Source: Telopea speciosissima (Eukaryota; Streptophyta; Magnoliopsida; Proteales; Proteaceae). From it: a stretch of 64,000 nt of DNA. The stretch is from positions 4,537,568 through 4,601,567 of the forward strand of contig NC_057925.1 in NCBI RefSeq assembly GCF_018873765.1. Reading direction: 5' to 3'. The number at the start of each line of letters is the position of its first letter. Position 1 is the stretch's first letter. The notes under the pieces were generated by a model. It was not told the DNA's origin, made no database searches, and was given only the letters and a program-made list of their open reading frames with translations. Below are positions 55,565-64,000 of this stretch, in pieces. A program made the translations under genes and the position numbers.

Positions 55565-58359
55565 CGTGTAGATACCGCTGCCATGTATGCTGGTGACCTG
55601 TTCTCCATGATGGTCAAACCTAGCTACAAAATCGTTGACCACAGCACGGGTTTGCCTGTGGAGGAAAGATTCCTCAACCGCCAGTGGGGAAAGTTCGTGG
55701 ACGGCGACTTCGTCGACTACCCTCCAAGTACCAGCCCGGGAAGCGAGGAGTTCAGGAGAGAGCATCCTGGACCGTCACCTCAGCTGGATATTTCGTTCGG
55801 TGATGAGCTTAGCGTTGCCGTGGCAAAGCTGTTCGGGGTCATGGGTAATAAACCATGACAGGGGGAAAAGTAAGTTCTAGCCTCAAGTCTTATTAATTAT
55901 TCTTCCCTTGGTAACCTCGAAGTACGGGTCCGGGCTTGAACCGCTCGAGCTATTTCATGAGAGAAGGGAATAATTTAAGTTCGGGTCCCGCGTACCTTTA
56001 GGAAGTACATTGGGGACTTATACCCATCTCATATGAGCCCATCTAAGAATGGGCTTTTCCTTAATTAAGGTTGTGGGCAGGCCCATTTAACCTATTGGCC
56101 CAATGATGGGTTATTCCATCCACTTACCCACATAGGACTAATGGGTTGACCCATTAGGCCTCATGACCCATTTGACTAAGGGTACCCATAGACCCATTTA
56201 TTATAAAGAGAGGAGGGGGGGGAGAGAACATTACTTCTTCTTCAACATCCTCTTCTACCCTAAATCGTGGAGGAGAGAAAGAGGAGAGAAAGAGGAGAGA
56301 AAGAGAAAGAGGAAGGAGAGAGAGGCTTGGAGGAAGGTGGAGACCCCATCTCTTGGGCAGAAATTGTGGAGCTCTCATCTTGGGGGTAGGTAAGCTTCTT
56401 CCTTCTTCTATTTTGGATTTCAAAAAGGGGTTGGGTAATGGGAGAGATTGACCTAGATCTCTCTTGGAACCTAGGGAGTAGATGGAGCTTTAAAGCCAAG
56501 CTATGGTGGAGTTAGTTCACTCCATTATGAGCTCTAATGTGAGGGTTCTCATTGCCATTTGGGGGATTTAAGGTTGGACCCTAAGGAGCTTAGGATAGAG
56601 TTTTCTAGAAGTCCTTGTGCCTTAAAAACCACTTGAAATGGGGTCCTTGGAGGGGAATCCTTCGGATTTTGGACCTGAAGGTGTAAGGGTTACATGTGAT
56701 TTCAGACCTGCAAGAAACCCCCCTGAAACTACCTTCCCGAGAAGGATTCTGTGAAGGTCGGATTTACACTCGGATTCAGTTTTTCAAACCACATCTCGCA
56801 TCCGACCTTGGCAAAAATTGTCCTGAGCCCCCGTGAAGCTCGGATTTACACTTGGATTCGTTTTTCGAAACCACATCCGCATCCGACCTTGACTAAAAGC
56901 GTCCCGGTTTCCTAGGATTTACATGTGGTTGCGAATTTGGGCATGAAACCACTCCTGCAACCACTTCGTCTCTGAAACCTTATACTTAAGTGTTTATGGG
57001 AGATCTTTTGGGGATCCGTTCCTTTCGCTCGTTTAACCTTATTCCACTCTTTGTATAGGTTAAAATATTCACTTTTGTGGCTTATTGCTTGATCGAGGCG
57101 ACAACTGATAAACTGGGTGCTTGGCATATACGTTGTGAGTGGGTTTGGTTGTTTGGGCTTGTTATTACTATTGCACTATATATTATGTACTCATTATAAT
57201 TAATAAGCATGTGTGCGCATATTGCATAATTTTATATCTATTTGTTATAATGTTGATTGGTAATGTTGTATCTTGATGGGTCTCGGTGCCGGTGGGTACC
57301 GGTGCCGGAACCCCGAACTCTATAAACACTTATGAAGAAATTATGTTGAATGTCATGTTGAACTGTATGCGCCGTGCCGTGCTGGTAACCGGGCACTAAA
57401 CCAGATGAAAAGTTGATGCGCCCGGATTACCTCTCGGGACGATAGGACTTGCATGTAGTATATTTGTGGCTAGGATTTCACACCCTTATGCTACGACCCT
57501 TACCAACAGGGGTTTAGGTGTTGGGTAATCAGTACACCGGATTCTGTGGAGGTGGGAGAGGCCAGTCATGGTAGTATTGGTTATCAGGGGTCTGCCACTG
57601 AGTGGTCTTGGAGGCTTCGATCGGCGTAGGTCCCACGTGACAATTGAGGTTTCATTGTGGCGATAAGTTAAGTGACCCACAGTGTCTCCCGAGTTGTCAC
57701 AGTAGCATATGCCATTGACTTAGTTGTTTGTTAGGTGGAAAAATGGACTTAACATGTGCATGCATCATTGGACTATGTGAATTGCGTGTTTGTGCATTCC
57801 CATCCCCTCACTGGCTCAGTGGAGCTAACCCCCTCGTGCGCACATTTTTTTAGATTATGGTGCAGGTGACGGATATCTCGCGGGACTTGGAGTTCAGCCC
57901 TCGGGATACGATGAGATCGGTGAGGAGGAACCGGAGGCCGTGTTTGAGGAACATGGCGACGGGTGTCCTTGCGATGATTGTGCCTACGGGCCGTGAGGAT
58001 ATTCGGGACTCGATCCCTTTTGATTACTTTTGAGGCTAAGGCCTATGGTGAAATACTTACTGTAATACCATTTTTGATAGTTATTAGATGATCATTGGAA
58101 ATGTAACTAATTACTGTATTTATCATCTAGCTTTGAACATCTTGTAACTATTCGATTTATACGCTTCCGCAATACTACTGATCCTTGGAATGTAATATTC
58201 CTCTTTTCTGCATTCTAATGTTACATTGTGTTAATATTGGATATGACTGTGCGTTGGGACACTGTGTCAGTGATCCGGGCGGTTTAGTAGGATGACACGC
58301 GTCGTCCTAGTCACCCTTTATATGATATTATATTCCTTGTCTGGAATAGGGGCGTGACA
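55516..58359 (+). repeat. right LTR
   Basis: It starts TGTTATACCCGTACCCCGGG and ends GGAATAGGGGCGTGACA, followed by AAAAA. Its TATA box is at 56201-56208. It contains the second copies of the U3 ORF and the hairpin blocks. Confidence 0.93.
55583..55858 (+). other. 91-codon ORF in U3, right LTR
   Basis: The ORF begins 19 bases after the pol stop, in the 3' LTR. In genomic RNA it would lie downstream of pol, the place where accessory genes of some retroviruses overlap the 3' LTR. The protein is identical to the left copy. No homology is recognised. Confidence 0.35.
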
Positions 58360-58369
58360 AAAAAAGTCC

Positions 58370-58825
58370 TCTCAAAAGATATGAAGGTTTGGAGCTGCTA
58401 TAAACTCAACACTTTCAGCAAACCCTAATCTTAGTTAATTGCAAACGACCTTCTGGTTCTGCAGACATGAACAAGTGACTTTGACCTTGGTAGATGGTCA
58501 GTAACTGATGATTTTATGGGTTCATAAACAACTTCTGTATTCTACAGTTAATTTATCAGGTGAACTTAGTGCATCAAGGAGATAGTGCCCAAAGGTTTTC
58601 TCCAACAGTGGTGGTATTGACAATAGGCAACCACTGTTTTTTGTACAAAATTAAGAATTACAAAACAAAATTTTAAGTATCCATTTCTATCAAGCAGATG
58701 TTTCATGCTTTTATTCTTCTAAATTAAAATTTACTGAGAATGATGATTGGTTCTCTCCCATTTATAGAGTTTACATCTCTTTCTTTTTTTTTTTTCTCCT
58801 TCTGTCTATGCAAACTAATAAAATT
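58370..58825. other. spacer between retrotransposon and Mutator-like element
   Basis: It holds a diverged partial copy of the 154-bp tandem unit (TTCTGTATTCTACAG near 58530). No gene is seen. Confidence 0.45.
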
Positions 58826-58830
58826 ACAAA

Positions 58831-60593
58831 GGTGGCAATTACTATCACTCTCCTATATTTACTTGAAGTCCCCTACCCTAAACTTCTTTTCTGATTCCCC
58901 CAGAAAAGCAAAGTTCCACCTCTCCTTCTCCCTTGGTATTTTTAAATCCCCAGATTACCCCTGATGCCCTTCCCTCTCCTCCTGTATTCCCCCTCCAGCA
59001 GCCCACTGCTGCCCCGTCACCACCCCCTACCCTGCCCTCTACATCTTCCCCCACTCCTGCCTCCCCCTCCCTGCTTCTCCCTCCCATCTCTTTCACAATC
59101 CCCATCCCTGCCCCTCTCAGCAACCCCAGTCCGACTCCCCTCTGTTTTCCATACCCCACCCAACCCTGTCCCACAACCCTACCCCACCCCCCTCTATTTT
59201 TACTCCCAACCCCATATGCAAACCAGCCTTCTCCCCCCCCCCCCTGCCTCCCGATAAAATTCTTTAAAAATATATGATGAAGATTAAAAAAGTAGGAAAG
59301 GGGGACCTTCTTTCTCATTTCAGCAGGTTTGGGGTGGGGATTGTGAAAGGGATGGGGGTGGGAGGCAGGGGTGGGGGGAGATGCAGAGGGCAGTGGTTTC
59401 TCTTGATTAGAATGGTTAACGTACACATATCTTCTTGTATAACAGGAAAGAAGAGGGGTGGAGAAAAAAAGGGAATAAATGGCCATTGAATTTCAAATCC
59501 ACATAAACAAAACCAACAAAAAAAATTGAAACGAAAAATTGAAGATCAACAACCTATTACACAAAGATGGTAAAAATAATATGCAAGTAGTACTTCTCAA
59601 TCTACATCGCCGACTCTCCTCATCTCCATCCATCGGAAATGTTCAAGAATCAGAATAAAGAAGCAAAAAAACCTGAATCATCTAAAAGAATAAATAATGC
59701 AAACTGCCTAAGAAGATTTCTCATGGCCTTCTCTTCTTACAAGTCCGGCAATTTGAAAATTATTCGTCTATGAACAGATTCTAGAAGCCCGACATCGTCG
59801 ATGGACTAATCATAGACATTGTCTTATTCAGCAGAGAGATTCAAATCCAAGGAGACACATGGGCTTGTTTCTTTCTCAGATTCTGCTTTCTTCTCTTCTT
59901 CTGTCTCACCTGACTTTTGCTTCACAGGAGGAGAGCAAGCTCTGGATCTTGAGCTGAAGCTTTTACAACTCAAAATGACGATCACACCTCTAAGTAGAAT
60001 TTCTTCACCATTCGAATTGGTTATTCACCAGACAATTGCTCTTTTAATACCCAAATGAGAGCAATACCCAACTTGCTCTATATGCTTCACTACAAAGGCA
60101 TGGTGGGGATTACTGCAAACTGCTTTGGCAAATCTCCCCAGATAGCAACAACTTGAATCATCCCTTGATCTTTTGTTTCTGAAATCATCGGTGCCATCGG
60201 CCCTAGTAAATGAGAAACTGCTCAGGCTGAGTGAGATGAAGAGAGCTTGCGAACCAAACACAAGGCCAGCAAGCTCTCTTGCAATCTTCTCTTTTCCTTC
60301 CACATCAACAGAGGTAGGGTGGGGGACGAAAAACAGAGGGGTTTGGGGCGGGGATTGTGAAAGGGATGGGAGTGGGAGGCAGGGAGGGATGGGCAGGGGA
60401 GGGGGGAGATGCAGAGGGCAGGGGGCAGGGAAGATGGTGGTGGCGAGCGACGGTGGGCTGCTGGAGGGGGAATATGAAAGGAGATGGGAGGGTACCAGAG
60501 GTTCTCTGGAGATTTTAAAATATCAAGGGAGAAGGAGAGGTGGAACTTTGAGTAAATATAGGGTAAGTATAGGGGAGTGATAGTAATTGCCCC
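58831..60593. mobile_element. non-autonomous Mutator-like element, long TIRs
   Basis: The perfect 9-bp duplication AATTACAAA flanks the element (58822-58830 and 60594-60602). The termini GGTGGCAATTACTATCACTC and, in complement, GGGGCAATTACTATCACTCC are inverted. Similarity continues for roughly 300 bases (CTCCTTCTCCCTTGGTATTT/AATATCAAGGGAGAAGGAG, then the Pro-codon-like C-rich part). The interior (about 59480-60300) is single-copy-looking and gene-like, with a minus-strand ORF (60025-60303) of unknown nature. It has no transposase, so it may be a Pack-MULE. Confidence 0.75.
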
Positions 60594-60642
60594 AATTACA
60601 AACACTAATTCTAATAATAGAAGGATAGAAAGGGCACAATGT

Positions 60643-60989
60643 AGAGCGGATATCCCCAAGGGGTTGAAATCTTCCAGGAATTTGTTCTTAGCTCAGAAAT
60701 GGGGAGTGCATCCTATGTGGACTGGAGAAGTAATGTCCTGATGGGATGAGTATTGTGTGTGTGTGTGTGGGGGGGGGGGGGGGGAGGGGTATTTGGGCCA
60801 TTTTGTTTCATTTGTTTTCTTGGGAAATTGTGCATTTTACTTGGCTACGGGCCTTGGCTGTAGCCTTCAGTTTTGGAGCCCCCAGGGCTTGGTGAATTCA
60901 GCCCAAATCTTGGTAGGCTGCCTTTGATTGTGTATATATTTTTCCTCTTTTGCGATAAACATATCACCAAAAAAAAAAAAGAAAAAGAG
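60643..60989 (+). mobile_element. 5'-truncated non-LTR element, 13-bp TSD
   Basis: AAGGGCACAATGT is present on both sides (60630-60642 and 60990-61002). The insert ends in TATCACC and an A-run. It is about 350 bp and non-coding, probably a LINE 3' end. It includes (GT)n followed by about 15 G at 60755-60785. Confidence 0.7.
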
Positions 60990-61004
60990 AAGGGCACAAT
61001 GTTT

Positions 61005-61450
61005 GTAGTACAAATAAAATATTCATTGATATAAATAATGGAAGAAATTTTGGAAAGATATTTGCAATGAAGAACAATTTGAGACATGAAATGGGTGTGT
61101 GAATAATAACATTTAAAAAAAAAAATAGTGAAATCTGTATAGGTTATTATGATTACAACTATCTGATTGGTAGGAGAGTTGATGCCAATATACTATTACG
61201 AGGAAAAGTAATGGAGGAAGCTGTTGACCATAGATAGTGACATTGGATGATATAGCTAGTGAAAATCAGCTTTGTTCCTCATTTCTTACCAGAAAACAAT
61301 CAATGTAATAGTTTTCTTACAATGCAATTACCTCTATAGTCTGGGAAACAAGGTGTTTTTGTCAGATAATATCTGCTTGCTTTTTGAGATTGTCACTATT
61401 CTAATTTTCTTCTTGTGAATAGAAGCTGAACCCTACCAAAACGAAATAAG
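61005..61450. other. 3' flank of DYW PPR gene
   Basis: This probably holds the 3' UTR of the minus-strand gene. No other feature is evident. Confidence 0.4.
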
Positions 61451-61456
61451 CAAAAA

Positions 61457-63295
61457 CTACCAATAATCACCACAGGAGCAAGTGCCACCCTCAAACCGAT
61501 GGAATCTATTGTTATCCCTCACGATTATTGTTCTTGAGGTACACTTGGACATGAATTTTATTGCAGTGTGACAATCACCACATACACGCAAGTTCTTCAT
61601 GACCCGAATTGGTCTTCCTGGCGGGAAGGTGATGAGACCAAAAGCAATTGCTAACCTCTCACTGTGATACCCAATTGCCTGCTTTTTTTCCTCACTATCA
61701 ACAGCCCGTAAAACGAAACTTGTGTCAGCAACATAACCGGATCGTTCCATTTCTTGCCCCAATTCCTCCAACTTCCAATAGATCTCTTCAGTTTTTGGGT
61801 GAGATCTATCTGCTGCTGCAAATGTGTGCACTTTATTGCCCTCCTCAACCCAACTCAAACCAGTTTCCTTTTTCACCCCTCGGTCCCTCAACATCTTCCT
61901 TGCCTTGGCTGCCTCCTCCCATTTGCCTGCAGCTGCATAAGCGTTTGACAATAACACATGGAGGCCTGAACTTACAGGGCCAATTTCGAAAACCTTATCA
62001 GCTGCAAAGGCCGCCAACTCTGTGTTCCCATGGATCTGACACCCAGTCAGCAAAGCTCCCCAAACTGATTCTGTTGGTTCCACTGGCATTTCCTTAATAA
62101 TTGTGGCTGCCTCCTCCAGTTTGCCTGCACGGCCTAGTAAGTCTACCATGGAAGCATAGTGCTGAGCACCCGGTTGAATACCATGCTTCTTCATGAGGTC
62201 AAAGTAGAATTGGCCTTTTTCTACGAGTCCTGCATGACTACAAGCATACAACACGCACAAGAAAGTGATGAAGTTTGGCCGGATCCCATCATTCTCCATC
62301 TGATTAAACAAGTCAAATGCTTTCTGTGTATGAGAATGCTGAGCACAAGCAATCAGCATTGAATTCCACATGCCAAGATTTCTTACTGCTATCTCATCAA
62401 AAACACGGTAAGCTTCTTCGATTACTCCACACTTGGAATACAAGGATATCAAAGAACTACCCACGAAGCTTGAGGAGTCGAAGCTCATTTTCAGACACAA
62501 ACCGTGTATCAGCTTACCCAATTCAAGAAGTGTTGAATTGCCACAGACCCGTATTATACTCGAAAAAGTAAAATCATTCACACCCAAATCCTCCATTAAT
62601 GCTTGTTTAAAGAGCTTTAAAGCCTCTTCATCCTCACCCAACTGGGCATACCCATATATCATCCCACTCCAAGAAACCACATTCTTCTCCGGCATTTCAT
62701 CAAACATCCGACGAGCGTATTTAATTTCCCCACATTTGGCATACATATCGACCATCGAGCTACCAACAAACACATCCGAGTCGAATCCCATCTTCACAAC
62801 AAGAGAATGTATAGACTGTCCAATATCCGGTCTCGAGAGAATACCACACGCTTTCGTCGCGCTAGGGAATATATGATCATCTGGTCGAATTCCATTATCA
62901 AACATTTTTCGAAAAAATTCAAGCGACAGCAGAGGGAGCTCATTTTGGGCAAAAGTAGAGATGATGGAGCTCCAAGAAGTGGCTAGCTTTCGAGGAATTT
63001 CATCAAAAACTTGGCGGGAATCGTAAGGCCGTTGGCATTTTGAATAGAAGTTGATGAAATGGTTAGATAGGAGAGGAATAGTTTGCTTTCCGGATTTGAT
63101 AACGTTCGCATGGATCTGCTGGCCTTTGGAGAGAGACCTGGAGTGGGTGAGAGTAAGCAGAAGATCGCAGATGTTTCGGTAGCTCTGTTCGAAACTTTCT
63201 TCTGCGGTGTTTGCGAGATGGGTAGTTGTAGCATTCGAGATTGGGAGATGATGGGCTGGTGATTGGAAGGATCTTTTGTGAATCTGAAGAAGCAT
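61457..63295 (-). CDS. MEF1: DYW-class PPR protein, MEF1-like
   Basis: The gene is an intronless ORF of 612 residues. A mitochondrial-type N-terminus of about 40 residues precedes PLS repeats at about residues 45-410. Typical phrases are SSMVDMYAKCGEIKYARRMF, NVVSWSGMIYGYAQLGEDEE and HYASMVDLLGRAGKLEEAAT. E and E+ domains follow (SVWGALLTGCQIHGNTELAA; SWVEEGNKVHTF). The protein ends in a full DYW deaminase domain with HSE at 544-546, CGDCH at 572-576 and CSCGDYW at 606-612. This domain performs C-to-U RNA editing with bound zinc. The overall pattern strongly resembles Arabidopsis MEF1 (At5g52630), a mitochondrial editing factor, from memory. Target sites cannot be judged here. No break is seen. 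Confidence 0.9.
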   Translation of the reverse strand: MLLQIHKRSFQSPAHHLPISNATTTHLANTAEESFEQSYRNICDLLLTLTHSRSLSKGQQIHANVIKSGKQTIPLLSNHFINFYSKCQRPYDSRQVFDEIPRKLATSWSSIISTFAQNELPLLSLEFFRKMFDNGIRPDDHIFPSATKACGILSRPDIGQSIHSLVVKMGFDSDVFVGSSMVDMYAKCGEIKYARRMFDEMPEKNVVSWSGMIYGYAQLGEDEEALKLFKQALMEDLGVNDFTFSSIIRVCGNSTLLELGKLIHGLCLKMSFDSSSFVGSSLISLYSKCGVIEEAYRVFDEIAVRNLGMWNSMLIACAQHSHTQKAFDLFNQMENDGIRPNFITFLCVLYACSHAGLVEKGQFYFDLMKKHGIQPGAQHYASMVDLLGRAGKLEEAATIIKEMPVEPTESVWGALLTGCQIHGNTELAAFAADKVFEIGPVSSGLHVLLSNAYAAAGKWEEAAKARKMLRDRGVKKETGLSWVEEGNKVHTFAAADRSHPKTEEIYWKLEELGQEMERSGYVADTSFVLRAVDSEEKKQAIGYHSERLAIAFGLITFPPGRPIRVMKNLRVCGDCHTAIKFMSKCTSRTIIVRDNNRFHRFEGGTCSCGDYW

Positions 63296-63599
63296 CAGAA
63301 TCTGCAGACTGTGGTTCGGAGCTATGAAGCTGCAAGCTCATTTGACCGAAGAGGCTTACGGTAACGACGATCACCTGGTAGAAATTTAAAGTTTTGAATA
63401 CTTGAACCACTCCTGCGACCCAAAATAAACACACTGGAGTACAAGACCGAGGCTTGGAATGGGCTTACACAAGATTTAACGAATGCTGAGCCCAGGCCCA
63501 TATAAGCCCCCTATAGCTTTCCTTCAGCCGTGATGGGAGCTGGAGGATCCAGCCCAGCCAAAAATGGGGGTGTTTGGGTCATTTCACAGGCGGGGGGCC

Positions 63600-63991
63600 G
63601 AACCCAAAAGACCGACCAGACTAAACCGGGAGAAGTTGAAACTGACTGAACCAAACTGCTGGTCAGTCGGTTTCAATTTTAATTTTAGGAAAAATTTTTG
63701 ATTTGGTTTGATTTGATCTGAATCAATTTGACAGATACGATTTAACCGAAATTGGGAAAACCCGATAAAATTTGATTTTTTAATATATGAAAAACTGAAA
63801 ATAGACCTATAAGAAATTTTTTAGATAAACCAATAAGGGACCGGAACTGACCGAACTGATAGCTATCAGTTTTGGTTTGGATTTTATAGAGCGATTAGTT
63901 TTCGGCCGTTTTCGGACTAGCTTGATTTATGCTAAACTACTGATGAGACCGAATGAAATCGAACCGAATCAACTATTTGACACCCCTAGAA
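63600..63991. mobile_element. hAT-like element, AACCGA type, right end
   Basis: AACCGA/TCGGTT motifs recur, and the stretch ends TTTGACACCCCTAG. It is followed directly by AATTAGGGGTG at the window edge, which may start another such element. The left boundary is unclear. Confidence 0.45.
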
Positions 63992-64000
63992 TTAGGGGTG

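Larger units (their letters stand above)
45361..58359 (+). mobile_element. Ty3/gypsy chromovirus, ~13.0 kb, Tekay/Del-like
   Basis: This LTR retrotransposon is flanked by AAAAA on both sides (45356-45360 and 58360-58364), consistent with a 5-bp duplication though low in complexity. It has 2.84-kb LTRs, a tRNA-iMet-type PBS, a purine tract and the order gag, protease, RT, RNase H, integrase. The integrase ends in a chromodomain, which identifies a chromovirus, and the sequence flavour is closest to Tekay/Del. The leader of about 2.8 kb before gag is unusually long and carries an antisense reading frame. The element has several frameshifts and a deletion after the RT core, so this copy cannot make a complete Pol as assembled. 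Confidence 0.93.

Noticed and set aside
58878-59486. 202-codon minus-strand and overlapping Pro-rich plus-strand ORFs
   Set aside because: They are produced by the C-rich/G-rich terminal inverted repeat of the Mutator-like element.
61648-62876. Plus-strand ORFs of 64-149 codons
   Set aside because: They are shadows of the DYW-class PPR gene on the minus strand.

Overview
The window is nuclear DNA of a flowering plant. It carries spliceosomal introns, a plastid 2-oxoglutarate/malate translocator, a FRD3-type MATE transporter, two plant-type pentatricopeptide repeat (PPR) proteins and plant-specific transposons. The species cannot be named from the sequence. Genes are sparse, and much of the window is AT-rich spacer or transposon.

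Layout. 1-5.4 kb: degenerate LTR-like and TIR-type repeats lying where a very long intron, or the broken end, of a minus-strand FRD3-like MATE gene would be; its first two coding exons are at 5.4-5.9 kb. 6-22 kb: spacer with LINE 3' ends, CA-rich tracts, many short palindromic MITE-like elements, and a GGTACGG-repeat element that encloses one exon of a small membrane protein. 22.2-28.0 kb: a complete three-exon chloroplast dicarboxylate translocator (DiT1), minus strand. 28.5-32.3 kb: SINE-like, Tourist-like and LINE insertions. 33.0-34.6 kb: intronless E-class PPR gene. 34.7-40.9 kb: hAT-like elements, a candidate gene-carrying Mutator-like element, and a poly(A)-tailed retrocopy inside a MITE. 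41.0-43.1 kb: complete three-exon LEA_2-type membrane protein, minus strand. 45.4-58.4 kb: a 13.0-kb Ty3/gypsy chromovirus with 2.84-kb LTRs and a 5-bp target duplication. 58.8-60.6 kb: a non-autonomous Mutator-like element with long inverted ends. 61.5-63.3 kb: a complete DYW-class PPR gene resembling MEF1.

The chromovirus is the richest object. It has a perfect PPT, a tRNA-iMet-type PBS, gag, protease, RT, RNase H, integrase and chromodomain. It also has a large leader with an antisense reading frame of the putative plant transposon protein type, a 73-bp GT-AG intron exactly at the gag/protease frame break, and a 91-codon ORF in U3 just after the pol stop. Differences between its two LTRs, and most of its frameshifts, sit at CAG/CTG sites. 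That suggests consensus errors at CHG-methylated cytosines rather than decay; the roughly 110-codon deletion after the RT YSK motif looks real.

A second theme is a set of GC-rich palindromic elements of 110-200 bp with different termini but a shared core resembling GGGGTARGGYGGTCATT. Three of them have 9-bp target duplications (two perfect, one with one mismatch), pointing to Mutator-type mobilisation.
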